A stretch of 64,000 nt of DNA from CAYRTD01 sp964426915 (GCA_964426915.1 CAYRTD010000003.1:11075-75074), one strand, 5' to 3'; positions 44,297 through 53,108 are shown, numbered from the stretch's first letter. Translations and numbers: made by a program. Notes: generated from the letters alone by a model not told the origin.

Positions 44297-45112
44297 ATGT
44301 CACTGCATAAAAGTGTAAAAAGAGTTACAACTCATGTTCTGACTGCCATGAAGCAAAAGGGTGAAAAGATTGCCATGCTTACAGGCTACGACTATTCCAT
44401 GGCAAGGATTCTGGATCAGGCGGGGATTGATGTGATACTTGTCGGAGACTCCGCTTCCAATGTCATGGCAGGTCATGAAACAACCGTTCCTATTACACTC
44501 AATGAGATGATCTATCACGGATCTTCTGTGGTAAGGGCAGTATCGAGGGCTCTGGTGGTGGTTGATCTTCCTTTTGGTACTTATCAGGGTAATTCACGTG
44601 AAGCACTTTCTTCGGCTATACGAATTATGAAGGAAACTGGAGCACATGCTGTGAAAATGGAAGGAGGGAAAGAAATAAGCGAATCTGCTGAACGAATTGT
44701 GAATGCGGGGATCCCGGTGATGGGACATCTGGGGCTAACTCCCCAATCCATTCATAAATTCGGCACCTATGTGGTAAGGGCAAAAGATAAAGAAGAAGCA
44801 CAAAAGCTCAGGGATGATGCACGTCTCCTGCAGGAGGCAGGGTGCTTTGCGATAGTGCTTGAGAAGATCCCCGCCAGTCTGGCGAAAGAAGTTTCCGAAT
44901 CACTCAAGATCCCCACAATTGGAATAGGCGCCGGTTCCGACGTGGATGGCCAGGTACTTGTTTTACATGATATGCTCGGAATAACCCAGGAGTTCTCCCC
45001 GCGTTTCCTGCGCCGGTACCATAATTTATACCAGGAAATGCTCGGTGCTGTACAGAGCTATATCCAGGATGTCAGAAATGTTGATTTCCCTAATGAGAGA
45101 GAACAATATTAA
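44297..45112 (+). CDS. panB: 3-methyl-2-oxobutanoate (ketopantoate) hydroxymethyltransferase
   Basis: A 271-residue PanB, which makes ketopantoate for pantothenate and coenzyme A from 2-oxoisovalerate and methylene-tetrahydrofolate. The ATG at 44297 (MSLHKSVKRVTTHVL) matches the family start; nine upstream in-frame residues would run into the -7 box. Metal-binding parts are seen in ILVGDSASNVMAGHETT and the DLPFGTY strand, and the catalytic Glu in AIVLEKIPA. GHLGLTPQS and IGIGAG are also hallmarks. The RluA-type gene starts 36 bp later and is likely co-transcribed. panC and panD are not present here. Confidence 0.96.
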   Translation: MSLHKSVKRVTTHVLTAMKQKGEKIAMLTGYDYSMARILDQAGIDVILVGDSASNVMAGHETTVPITLNEMIYHGSSVVRAVSRALVVVDLPFGTYQGNSREALSSAIRIMKETGAHAVKMEGGKEISESAERIVNAGIPVMGHLGLTPQSIHKFGTYVVRAKDKEEAQKLRDDARLLQEAGCFAIVLEKIPASLAKEVSESLKIPTIGIGAGSDVDGQVLVLHDMLGITQEFSPRFLRRYHNLYQEMLGAVQSYIQDVRNVDFPNEREQY

Positions 45113-45148
45113 CGAACACGACCGGCAACGCCCAACCCAATCTCCTCC

Positions 45149-45823
45149 ATGATACGTCCCATAGATATTCTATATGAAGATAACCATCTGATCATCATTA
45201 ATAAACAGGTTAGTCAGATTGTTCAGGGAGATAAAACCGGGGACACCTCTATGGATATGATGGTGAAAGCCTTCATTAAAGAGAGGGACAATAAACCCGG
45301 GAATGTATATCTGGGTCTTCCTCACCGTCTTGACAGGCCGGTAAGCGGAGTAGTGATATTTACCAAAACAAGCAAAGCGCTCAGCAGGATGGCAGCTCTT
45401 TTCAAGAATCGTGAAATTGAAAAAATTTATCACGCTATTGTGAAAGATAAACCCAAACCGGAGAAGGCGGAAATAATCCACTACCTGAAAAAAAATGAGA
45501 AACAGAATAAATCCTATGTTACCGAAGAAAATACCACAGGTGCAAAAAAGGCTGTTTTGGATTATTCTTTAATAGGAGTTTCAGATAAATATTTTTTGTT
45601 GGAAATACAGATCCATACAGGCAGACATCATCAGATAAGGGCACAACTATCGGCAATAGGTTGTCCGGTTAAGGGAGATCGAAAGTATGGTTTCCGGAGG
45701 TCTAATCCCAATGGTGGCATAAGCCTTCATGCCCGCAGCATTTCGTTTGTTCATCCGGTAAAGAAAGAAAGGATATCGGTTACCGCAGCTTATCCGGAAG
45801 AGGATATTTATCATGTTTTTTAA
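45149..45823 (+). CDS. RluA-family RNA pseudouridine synthase
   Basis: A 224-residue synthase that converts uridines in rRNA or tRNA to pseudouridine. It begins DILYEDNHLIIINK and has no S4 domain. The catalytic aspartate is in LPHRLDRPVSGVVIFTKT, near residue 66. EKIYHAIV and IHTGRHHQIRAQLSAIG are conserved family motifs, and SLHARSISFVHP closes the core. The short, S4-less form resembles RluC/TruC-like enzymes; the target base is not predictable. It probably shares a transcript with panB. Confidence 0.93.
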   Translation: MIRPIDILYEDNHLIIINKQVSQIVQGDKTGDTSMDMMVKAFIKERDNKPGNVYLGLPHRLDRPVSGVVIFTKTSKALSRMAALFKNREIEKIYHAIVKDKPKPEKAEIIHYLKKNEKQNKSYVTEENTTGAKKAVLDYSLIGVSDKYFLLEIQIHTGRHHQIRAQLSAIGCPVKGDRKYGFRRSNPNGGISLHARSISFVHPVKKERISVTAAYPEEDIYHVF

Positions 45824-45913
45824 ATCAATTACTTGTCAATCTTCTTTATTCAAAAAAACCAGGTACAGATTTTTTCCATCTTTTTTATTTTTTTTCTCAA
45901 TTCCCTCACCAGC

Positions 45914-46387
45914 TTAAAACTTTTCAAAAGGCAATGGAAGGAGATCAGCCGCATTTTTAATCACATACGATTTTTCTTCTCCATACATTATTAGTAAAAT
46001 GGGGAAATTATACCGATTCTGAGTTTCGAGAATTACCTGGCGGCAGGCACCGCACGGAGGAACCGGTAAGCTGACAAATTCATCATTTGAACAGGCCGTT
46101 ATAACCATCATACTTACAGGTACATCAGGGAATTGGGAAGCTGCGGCAAATAAGACTGTTCTCTCAGCACACAGGCCAGAAGGATATGCAGCATTTTCCT
46201 GGTTGCTACCTGTAAAAATCTCTCCGTTTTCGAGCAAAACAGCTGCTCCTACATGAAATCCGGAATAGGGAGCGTAAGCCCTCCTGGAAGCAGATTTTGC
46301 CTTATTGATAAGTCTTTGTTCCTTTTCCCCGAATTTATCAATGCTGCTTAATTCGGTATAATTTATATTTATCTGTTTCTTATTCAT
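45914..46387 (-). CDS. cdd: Cytidine deaminase
   Basis: A 157-residue deaminase that turns cytidine and deoxycytidine into uridine forms in pyrimidine salvage. The zinc site is CAERTVLFAA (Cys and catalytic Glu) and PCGACRQVILE (two Cys). APYSGFHVGAAVLLENGEIFTGSNQENAAYPSGL carries the substrate-binding Asn-Glu. It has about 20 extra residues at the N-terminus compared with the shortest homotetrameric enzymes. The gene is single and converges on the RluA-type gene, with no shared function visible. Confidence 0.95.
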   Translation of the reverse strand: MNKKQININYTELSSIDKFGEKEQRLINKAKSASRRAYAPYSGFHVGAAVLLENGEIFTGSNQENAAYPSGLCAERTVLFAAASQFPDVPVSMMVITACSNDEFVSLPVPPCGACRQVILETQNRYNFPILLIMYGEEKSYVIKNAADLLPLPFEKF

Positions 46388-46555
46388 AGTGCTATATTAC
46401 GGATTCTTACGCTAATTTTCAAGAATTGCCGTGGACTCTTTCACAAGTACCTCCACTGTTAATAAGTTCATTCCCAAATTAAAATCCTATATGCTATTTT
46501 TGAACAAGATACTAATATCCTGAAATTGAACGTTTGAATGTAAAAGTGATTGAGA

Positions 46556-47554
46556 ATGCGAAGTTGTTCGATAATTTTCCTTTTTATTTTATTTCCATTA
46601 GTGATTTCTGCCCAGCGTATGACCCGCGAGGAGTACATTATTCAGTATAAAGATCTTGCTATGAGGGAAATGTTGCGAAGCGGTGTCCCTGCAAGCATTA
46701 CACTTGCTCAGGGAATGCTGGAATCTGCTAACGGAAATTCCACCCTTGCCATGAAGGGCAACAATCATTTTGGAATTAAATGTCATAATGACTGGAGAGG
46801 CAGGAAAATATATCACGATGATGATGCAAGGAACGAATGTTTCAGAAGATACAAAACAGTATATGATTCTTATACCGATCATTCCGATTTTCTGAAATAC
46901 CGGAGCCGGTATGCTTTCCTTTTTGATCTTGAAATAACTGATTATAAGGGCTGGGCGAATGGACTTAAGAAAGCCGGCTATGCAACAAACCGGAAATATG
47001 CTGCACTGCTGATCCGGATCATAGAAGAAAATGAATTGCATAAATATGATCTCCTCGCCTTATATGATTATGATCCGGAAAAGCACACTGAACTTTCGGA
47101 CGATGATATCGAAAGCGGTTCGAAAAGACCTGTTCTAATCAATAACCGCATTGATTATATTATTGTAAGGCCCGGAGATAGCTACGAGAGTCTCAACAAG
47201 GAGCTGAAGCTTCTGAAAAACGAATTGTTCAGGTATAATGAGCTCACTCCTGATTCTGCCTTACGGGCTGGTGAAATACTCTACCTGCAACCCAAACGAA
47301 ACAGGGCAGAGGCGGGCAAAGATTTTCATATAATGAAAGCAGATGAAAGCTTACATGAAATCTCACAGGTTTATGGTGTCAAACTCGAAAAGCTTTACCA
47401 GAAAAATAATCTTGAGCCTGGAGATAAAGTCGAACCGGGAACAAAGATCAACCTTCGGAAACGGAAAAAAAGAGGTTTGTTTGATTTTTCAGGTCCGTCC
47501 GAAGCTGTGCCCGAAGAGGAAAGTGACGAATTTGAGTTTGAGTTTGTGGAGTGA
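46556..47554 (+). CDS. Secreted glucosaminidase with two LysM domains
   Basis: A 332-residue exported murein hydrolase; the ATG at 46556 gives a proper signal peptide (MRSCSIIFLFILFPLVISAQ). The glucosaminidase (GH73-like) domain spans about 25-165, with the catalytic Glu in LAQGMLESANGNS and the FGIKCHNDWRGR segment. Two LysM domains bind peptidoglycan at about 200-250 (YIIVRPGDSYESLN) and 262-305 (FHIMKADESLHEISQVYGVK). The tail is very acidic (EEESDEFEFEFVE). It should cleave the glycan strands of the cell wall during growth or division. Confidence 0.92.
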   Translation: MRSCSIIFLFILFPLVISAQRMTREEYIIQYKDLAMREMLRSGVPASITLAQGMLESANGNSTLAMKGNNHFGIKCHNDWRGRKIYHDDDARNECFRRYKTVYDSYTDHSDFLKYRSRYAFLFDLEITDYKGWANGLKKAGYATNRKYAALLIRIIEENELHKYDLLALYDYDPEKHTELSDDDIESGSKRPVLINNRIDYIIVRPGDSYESLNKELKLLKNELFRYNELTPDSALRAGEILYLQPKRNRAEAGKDFHIMKADESLHEISQVYGVKLEKLYQKNNLEPGDKVEPGTKINLRKRKKRGLFDFSGPSEAVPEEESDEFEFEFVE

Positions 47555-47581
47555 TGTGAGGGATAGACTAACTCTAGTGAG

Positions 47582-47603
47582 TGTCTGTCAATAATGTCCG
47601 ATA
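47582..47603. repeat. Stop-abutting motif next to fmt
   Basis: TGTCTGTCAATAATGTCCGA and the following bases match the left end of the element after fucI with one change. Its last base touches the fmt stop codon, which is read on the opposite strand, so the motif here faces the gene end in the reverse orientation to its copies after the SDR and fucI genes. Confidence 0.6.
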
Positions 47604-48569
47604 TTACCACATCATCCATTGAGAAATACCATGAAACCCTCTTAGGAAATCGGTTACAGGCATACGTTTTTTTCCTGCAAGCTGAAGTTCCCGAATTTCT
47701 ATATAGCCATCTGCAACGGCAACTTTCATATAAGATTTTTCGTCTGAGATGATTTTTCCGGGCTCATACCCGTGATTTTCTTTTTGAAATTCTGATCCCA
47801 GTATTTTTACCTGCAACGTCGGCTCTCCTTCTTTGTTTATTGTAGAGAATGCAGCAGGATAGGGGCTTAATCCCCGTATAAGATTGTGAACTTTTTCACC
47901 CTTTTCCGCCCAGTTAATTCTGCAATCTTCCTTGAAGATTTTCGGAGCTTTTTTCAGTCCTTTATTTTCCTGAAACTCCGGCTGAGGTTGAGCTTGTACC
48001 GATTCATCCGCAATGGCCCTGACAGTTTTTAAGACCAGTTCCGAACCTTTTGCCATCATCCGATCATGCAATTCTCCGGCAGTTTCATTTTTCCCTATTT
48101 TCATTTTTTCCTGAAAAATAATCTCCCCGGTATCGATTTTTTCGTCGATAAAGAAAGTGGTGAGTCCGGTTTCTTCCTCTCCGTTTATAATTGCATGGTT
48201 AATGGGAGCTGCCCCCCTGTATTGGGGAAGTAAAGAGGCATGCAGGTTAAATGTTCCCTTTTCCGGGATCGACCATAGTTCTTCTGGCATCATCCGGAAA
48301 GCTACTACTACCTGTATGTCGGGTTTAAACCTCATTAACTTTTGAAGAAACTCCTCATCCTTAAGTTTAATTGGTTGTAAGACCGGGATGTTGTGATCCT
48401 CTGCATATTTCTTTACAGGTGAAGGGGTTATTTTTTTTCCTCTTCCGGCAGGCTTATCCGGAGCTGTTACCACACACACTACCTGATATCCGTTTTTAAC
48501 CAGGTGGTTAAGGGGAGCTACTGCGAATTCCGGGGTTCCGAGGAATATTATTCTGGGGGAGGTGGGCAT
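47604..48569 (-). CDS. fmt: Methionyl-tRNA formyltransferase
   Basis: A 321-residue Fmt, which formylates the initiator Met-tRNA with 10-formyl-tetrahydrofolate. It starts PRIIFLGTPEFAVAPLNHL. The active-site loop is seen in LLPQYRGAAPINHAIINGEEETGLTTF, including the conserved Asn-His-x-Gly-like region and, earlier, NLHASLLP. Residues about 205-321 form the C-terminal tRNA-binding domain (INWAEKGEKVHNLIRGLSPYPAAF). Length and layout are normal. Deformylase is not encoded nearby. A satellite repeat lies directly before the start codon, so its promoter must be within or beyond that repeat. Confidence 0.97.
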   Translation of the reverse strand: MPTSPRIIFLGTPEFAVAPLNHLVKNGYQVVCVVTAPDKPAGRGKKITPSPVKKYAEDHNIPVLQPIKLKDEEFLQKLMRFKPDIQVVVAFRMMPEELWSIPEKGTFNLHASLLPQYRGAAPINHAIINGEEETGLTTFFIDEKIDTGEIIFQEKMKIGKNETAGELHDRMMAKGSELVLKTVRAIADESVQAQPQPEFQENKGLKKAPKIFKEDCRINWAEKGEKVHNLIRGLSPYPAAFSTINKEGEPTLQVKILGSEFQKENHGYEPGKIISDEKSYMKVAVADGYIEIRELQLAGKKRMPVTDFLRGFHGISQWMMW

Positions 48570-48570
48570 G

Positions 48571-48757
48571 TTGGTTTATGGGTTTATGGGTTTATGGGTT
48601 TATGGGTTTATAGGTTTATTGGTTTATGGGTTTATAGGTTTATTGGTTTATGGGTTTATTGGTTTATGGGTTTATTGGTTTATGGGTTTATAGGTTTATA
48701 GGTTTATGGGTTTATAGGTTTATGGGTTTATTGGTTTATAAGTTTATGGGTTTACGG
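48571..48757. repeat. 8-bp satellite, about 23 copies of GGTTTATN
   Basis: Head-to-tail GGTTTAT followed by G, A or T, starting two bases upstream of the fmt ATG. The pattern of final bases (G runs, then alternating A, T and G) suggests higher-order duplication. Long plus-strand frames over it are artefacts. Confidence 0.92.
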
Positions 48758-48894
48758 TTACTGAGGTTTACCGATCACCCATTCCACGGGTTACCACCTT
48801 TAAGTGTTCGAAACCTTAAAGTTGACAATCCGGTAATGCAATTCCAAGCCCCAAGGGGCATACGCGTCAACTTAAGACCCCTTCGTCTGTTTTT

Positions 48895-49030
48895 TTAAAG
48901 CCTTACAATACGAGTTGGCAATGCCTCAGGAACCAGAGCCTCAGTGAGGATATAATCCAGCGCCCTATAATGGTTTTTGAATGAGGGAATTCTGAGCGTT
49001 GTGCCTCATATAAAGCTTTAGATCTGATTG
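48895..49030 (-). pseudogene. Frameshifted coding remnant of unknown family
   Basis: One minus-strand frame reads KALYEAQRSEF and then nonsense; about 10 codons on, another frame reads HYRALDYILTEALVPEALPT to IVRL and a stop at 48895. Joined by one frameshift they look like the C-terminal end of a real protein that I do not recognise. It lies in the repeat-rich gap between fmt and ribBA, so it is probably the scar of a lost gene. Confidence 0.4.
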
Positions 49031-49031
49031 A

Positions 49032-49189
49032 AAGGAGAGAGAGGTTTCTCCATCGAGTATTTTGCCAATGGCAAAACACTCTCCGTACTAATGACAAGTT
49101 TAATTATCAGGAAGATAATTAAACTTGTCATTAGTACGGAGACGCCGGAGCGATAGCGTAGGCTTCGACGGAGAAACCTCTCTCTCCTT
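49032..49189. repeat. 158-bp nested inverted repeat
   Basis: Inner: perfect 28-bp arms at 49081-49108 and 49114-49141 around a 5-base loop. Outer: 25-bp arms at 49032-49056 and 49165-49189 with one mismatch. A small palindrome TTTTGCC-AAT-GGCAAAA lies at 49060-49076. The right side between the arms contains a GC-rich piece (GAGCGATAGCGTAGGCTTCG) similar to the mosaic repeats elsewhere. No transposase gene is present. It resembles a nested miniature element. Confidence 0.85.
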
Positions 49190-49281
49190 CAAATCCGAAA
49201 ATGCTCATCCGAAACATCGCATCAATAACACTCAAAAGCGCCACCCATGGCTATTCTAGTTTAACCCCTGCGCCTCCGCTG

Positions 49282-49362
49282 AGGCCTTCGCCATGCGCCT
49301 ACGCTGTAGCTTCAGCGCAAGCGTAAGGCTTCTGCCGCCGGAGAAAGCTTCTGCGGCACGCG
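49282..49362. repeat. 81-bp GC-rich mosaic repeat, copy 1
   Basis: Matches the reverse complement of 53165-53245 over its whole length with only a few changes. The run GAGGCCTTCGCC through CTTCTGCC is nearly identical. The GCTTC/GAAGC blocks also occur in the elements at 2996 and 10325. Confidence 0.8.
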
Positions 49363-49394
49363 GTGTCGGGGTTAGTGTTACCAACTGACGTCAC

Positions 49395-49489
49395 ACCGAT
49401 CACCGATCACCGGTCACCGATCACCGATCACCGATCACCGATCACCGATCACCGATCACCGATCACCGATTACCGATCACCGATCACCG
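49395..49489. repeat. 7-bp satellite, about 13.5 copies of ACCGATC
   Basis: Perfect apart from ACCGGTC once and ATTACCGATC once. It ends one base before the ribBA stop codon. Confidence 0.92.
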
Positions 49490-49490
49490 T

Positions 49491-50735
49491 TTATCCTTCC
49501 TTCTCCTCCTTCCCCTTATAGCTCACTATATTCAAAAAATGCCCCATCTTGTCCCTTTTGGTTTCCATATAGAACTTGTTGTATTTATTTGCGGGTATTT
49601 CAAGAGGAACATTTTTCGTTACTTTTATTCCATAGCCCTCCAGTCCTTTTCTCTTTATGGGATTATTCGTTATGAGCCTGATCTTTCCAAGTCCGAGTGC
49701 ATGCATCATACTGGCACCAATTCCGTAATCACGTTCATCTTCATTGAACCCAAGTTCAATATTAGCCTGAACCGTATCCAATCCTTTCTCCTGTAATTTA
49801 TATGCCCTTATTTTATTATAGAGTCCGATTCCCCGCCCCTCCTGGTTGAGGTAAATTATTACTCCTTTCCCTTCTTCATTTATCATCCGCATGGCTTCAT
49901 GGAGCTGCTCACCACAATCACAACGATGTGAGCCGAAAATATCACCGGTCACACAGCTTGAATGAACCCTGACAAGCACCGGTTCATCTTTTTCCCACTC
50001 TCCTTTGATAAGAGCTACATGTTCAAGCCCGTTGGATTTTTGAATAAATGGAATAAGATGAAAGTGACCGTATTCAGTAGGAAGGTCAACTTCTTCACCC
50101 TTTATAATTATACTTTCCGAACTAAGCCTGTGTGCAATAAGATCCTGTATGCTAATGATTTTCAGATCAAATTTCTCTGCAATTTTTACCAGTTCGGGAA
50201 GACGTGCCATTGAACCGTCTTCATTCATGACCTCGACAAGGGTGCCCGAGGGTTTAAAACCCGCAAGACGGGCCAGATCAACCGCTGCTTCCGTATGACC
50301 TGCCCTGCGAAGAACACCATTTCTTTTTGCCCTTAAGGGAAAAATATGTCCGGGTCTTCCCAGATCTTCAGGATTCGTATTGTTATCGATAAGTGCCTTA
50401 ATGGTTTTTGCCCTGTCGGAAGCAGAAATGCCTGTTGTGCATCCATGACCCAACAGGTCTACCGATACGGTAAAAGCTGTGGTATTTGAGCTGGTGTTCT
50501 CGCGAACCATCATTTCCAGCTCAAGCTCACGGCACCTTTCTTCAGTAAGAGAAACACATATTAGTCCACGGCCATGTGTGGCCATGAAATTAACCATTTT
50601 AGTGGTAATGGCTTCCGAGGCACAGATAAAGTCTCCTTCATTTTCCCTATCTTCGTCGTCGACAACGACAACTGCTTTACCTTTTTTAATATCTTCTATT
50701 GCTTCTTTTATGTTATTCAATTTGAATTTCTCCAC
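49491..50735 (-). CDS. ribBA: Bifunctional DHBP synthase / GTP cyclohydrolase II
   Basis: A 414-residue fusion that makes both precursors of riboflavin. Residues about 1-205 are the RibB part, which converts ribulose-5-phosphate to dihydroxybutanone phosphate (VVDDEDRENEGDFICASE, and the RAGHTEAAVDL loop). Residues about 206-400 are the RibA part, which opens GTP (VRVHSSCVTGDIFGSHRCDCGEQL, with the zinc cysteines, and GRGIGLYNKIRAYKLQ). Catalytic residues appear intact in both. It is the last gene of a minus-strand set after two glycosyltransferase genes, 4 bp from the nearer one. No FMN riboswitch was seen. Confidence 0.97.
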   Translation of the reverse strand: MEKFKLNNIKEAIEDIKKGKAVVVVDDEDRENEGDFICASEAITTKMVNFMATHGRGLICVSLTEERCRELELEMMVRENTSSNTTAFTVSVDLLGHGCTTGISASDRAKTIKALIDNNTNPEDLGRPGHIFPLRAKRNGVLRRAGHTEAAVDLARLAGFKPSGTLVEVMNEDGSMARLPELVKIAEKFDLKIISIQDLIAHRLSSESIIIKGEEVDLPTEYGHFHLIPFIQKSNGLEHVALIKGEWEKDEPVLVRVHSSCVTGDIFGSHRCDCGEQLHEAMRMINEEGKGVIIYLNQEGRGIGLYNKIRAYKLQEKGLDTVQANIELGFNEDERDYGIGASMMHALGLGKIRLITNNPIKRKGLEGYGIKVTKNVPLEIPANKYNKFYMETKRDKMGHFLNIVSYKGKEEKEG

Positions 50736-50739
50736 AGTC

Positions 50740-51903
50740 TTATCTCCTTGTTGGTTGCCAGATATTTGTTTTAAACCCCAGCATGTGTTTAAAAAGCCCT
50801 GCCAAAAGGGCTAAGTTCATTGATAGAAAATGCGTTACGAAACGCAAAAATACAACATGAATATTGAATTTCCTTAAAAAAAAGTCAATAAGCGGGATTA
50901 TAAATAAAATTAAAAGTGCAAAGAAGGTAATATTATATATTAATTCTTCACCAAGTAGAAACAGATTTGACACTAGAATAAGCATAATAAGTACTGGTCC
51001 AAACCACCGGATAACCTTGTGTGAGAAAAATGCAAAAGATAGAGAAGTCCAGGGTGGAAAAAGACAGGAAGAAAAATCAGACAGATTTTGAAAGTTGCCA
51101 ACTGAAATTCGAACCTTCCTTTTGAATTCTACTGAAAGTAAGTTTGGTACATCTTCAAGAGTTATTGCCAGGGGTTCCATGATCACGGTACCCTTCTTCT
51201 TCAAAACCTTCATTGTTATATAAAAATCGTCCACCGAATAGCCCTTAGGGACAGGTGTGTACGATATTTTTCTTATGGAGTAAACGGCCCCATAAATACC
51301 TATTGTCTGCCCCCAGAGCAACCCTTCATTTTTCTTAATTTCAATTTCCCTGCTCATAAAAGCTTTTTCCTGCCTTGAAATTCCATCTTTTCGGACTTTC
51401 TTATTGAGAATATTACCTCCAACGATGTCAATTCTGTCATTTTTGAAATGCTTAACCAATTCAAAAATTGTATCAGGGGTAAAGTATACTTTGGCATCTG
51501 TAAGAATAATTATTTCCGCCCGGGCATTTTTTTCAAGCTGATTTATTACTGAAGGTTTCCCCTGTCTCTTAAGGAAAGGGAAAAAATGGAATCCGGAGTA
51601 TTTTTCTTCAAACGATCTGCAAATCTCATCTGTTTTATCGGTTGACATATCAGATCCGACAAGGACTTCTATTTTTTCCGGCGGATATGAGGAATTGTAT
51701 ATACTTTCTATCTTTTCTGCAATTACTTGTTCTTCATTATGAAGCGACATGAGGATAGAGACATACGGCAGCTCATCATTTCTGGAGAAAGTGATTTTAT
51801 TTCCCGCTTTGTTTTTGGCAAGAATACTGATTATGACGGGGTATAGCAAATAAGAATGTGCCAGCAATATTATTGAAGACCAAAAAATTATGCTGAAAAT
51901 CAT
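50740..51903 (-). CDS. Membrane glycosyltransferase family 2
   Basis: A 387-residue GT2 enzyme. An N-terminal membrane helix (about 3-22) is followed by the GT-A domain: ILMSLHNEEQVIAEKIESIYN, the VLVGSDMSTDKT strand, the metal-binding DAK in IILTDAKVYF, GVNI-like GGNILN, and a YSVDDFYITMKVLKKKG segment in the place of the catalytic ED region. Three or more C-terminal helices (about 285-375) anchor it. It would add sugars to a lipid-linked or extracellular glycan from the cytoplasmic side. It overlaps the upstream GT4 gene by 4 bp. Confidence 0.88.
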   Translation of the reverse strand: MIFSIIFWSSIILLAHSYLLYPVIISILAKNKAGNKITFSRNDELPYVSILMSLHNEEQVIAEKIESIYNSSYPPEKIEVLVGSDMSTDKTDEICRSFEEKYSGFHFFPFLKRQGKPSVINQLEKNARAEIIILTDAKVYFTPDTIFELVKHFKNDRIDIVGGNILNKKVRKDGISRQEKAFMSREIEIKKNEGLLWGQTIGIYGAVYSIRKISYTPVPKGYSVDDFYITMKVLKKKGTVIMEPLAITLEDVPNLLSVEFKRKVRISVGNFQNLSDFSSCLFPPWTSLSFAFFSHKVIRWFGPVLIMLILVSNLFLLGEELIYNITFFALLILFIIPLIDFFLRKFNIHVVFLRFVTHFLSMNLALLAGLFKHMLGFKTNIWQPTRR

Positions 51904-53108
51904 GTCAGGTTCGATCGGTAAAATTCACTTAATCTCTTTGAGATTGCTAAGTTATTAAAATTTTCCATAACGAAGGTTCGTGAATGTTTGGCAATGCTAT
52001 CGTATTTTTCTTTATTACCGGTAAGTTCAGTTATTTTTTCCAACATTTCATCCGGACTGTCTGCGATAATAATATTTTTCCTGTCCGACACAGGGATTCC
52101 TTCAGCGGCTATCGAAGTTGCAATTATTACTCTTTGCATCATCATTCCTTCCAGAATTTTAATACGGATTCCACTTCCGGTGAAGAGGGGACTCACAAAA
52201 ATAGCATAGCGGTTCATGAACTCATATGCATTTTCTACTTCGCCATGATAGATCACCCCGGATTTTTTGTGCACGAGTAATTTATGCTTCATCCAGTCGG
52301 GGGCATTTCTTCCTGCAATATGTAATTTAATTTCGGGTTGTTTCTCATGAAGACGGAGGAAAACACTTTCAATGAACCAGGTTATTCCTTCCTGATTGGG
52401 CATCCAGTCTAATGCCCCAATATAGAATAAGGTGGGAAATTCCGGTTTTGTTGGGGTAGGGTAACGATAGGAGTTAAGGCCAGTGGGTATTGTAATGCTG
52501 GAGATCTCCTTTAACTGTCTTAGCTGATTTCTGTCGCGTTCCGAAATAGCCACCATAAGATCGGCCTCCGTGAGAATTTTTTTTTCCAGCATTTTAATTC
52601 TCGATGATAATAAGCCAAAGTAAAATCTCTGAAAAGGATTTGAACTGTTAATGGCCTTACGCAGCCATATTTCATTTTCAACATTATGAGCCCGTAGAGA
52701 AATTTTTCCTGAAGAATATTTTTTAATAATTGGAATGTAGTAACCCATGTAAGGACCTTCAAGTTGAATTACATGCGGTTTTAACAAAGCCAGTACTTCA
52801 ACGAGTTTTTTTCTGTACCTGACTGTATAAAAGCGGGTGGCATTATAAGGTTCACGTGAGAATAATAAATTAAAAAATGCTCTGAGGGGTCGGATGCTGG
52901 TATCAAGATCTACGGAATAAAAATGTATCTTTTTTCGCAGTGAACCATTGATCATTTTTACATCGAATGGATGCTTATTTGTATTAAGGCAGAGCATGTG
53001 TATTTCATTTCCGGTATCAGCTAGGCCTTCCGCAAGACTGAGGGTTGCGATGGCTCCGCCGTCTTTAGGAGGAAAAGGCACCTTGGATGAAAGAATGAGT
53101 ATTTTCAT
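51900..53108 (-). CDS. Glycosyltransferase family 4 (GT-B fold)
   Basis: A 402-residue retaining glycosyltransferase. The N-terminal lobe starts MKILILSSKVPFPPKDGGAIATLSLAEGLADTG, with the glycine-rich acceptor loop. The C-terminal lobe has PTLFYIGALDWMPNQEGITWF and the donor-binding GSGIRIKILEGMMMQRVIIAT with the conserved Glu. It probably works with the overlapping GT2 on the same surface glycan or exopolysaccharide. The acceptor is unknown. No flippase or polymerase gene is nearby. Confidence 0.92.
   Translation of the reverse strand: MKILILSSKVPFPPKDGGAIATLSLAEGLADTGNEIHMLCLNTNKHPFDVKMINGSLRKKIHFYSVDLDTSIRPLRAFFNLLFSREPYNATRFYTVRYRKKLVEVLALLKPHVIQLEGPYMGYYIPIIKKYSSGKISLRAHNVENEIWLRKAINSSNPFQRFYFGLLSSRIKMLEKKILTEADLMVAISERDRNQLRQLKEISSITIPTGLNSYRYPTPTKPEFPTLFYIGALDWMPNQEGITWFIESVFLRLHEKQPEIKLHIAGRNAPDWMKHKLLVHKKSGVIYHGEVENAYEFMNRYAIFVSPLFTGSGIRIKILEGMMMQRVIIATSIAAEGIPVSDRKNIIIADSPDEMLEKITELTGNKEKYDSIAKHSRTFVMENFNNLAISKRLSEFYRSNLT

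Noticed and set aside
48504..48898. Plus-strand Gly/Leu/Tyr-rich frames over the satellite next to fmt
   Set aside because: The repeating peptide is a direct translation of the 8-bp unit, which stays open in several frames; there is no start signal.
48571..49489. CRISPR-like array from the 7-8 bp satellites
   Set aside because: Units are far too short, there are no unique spacers, and no cas genes are present.
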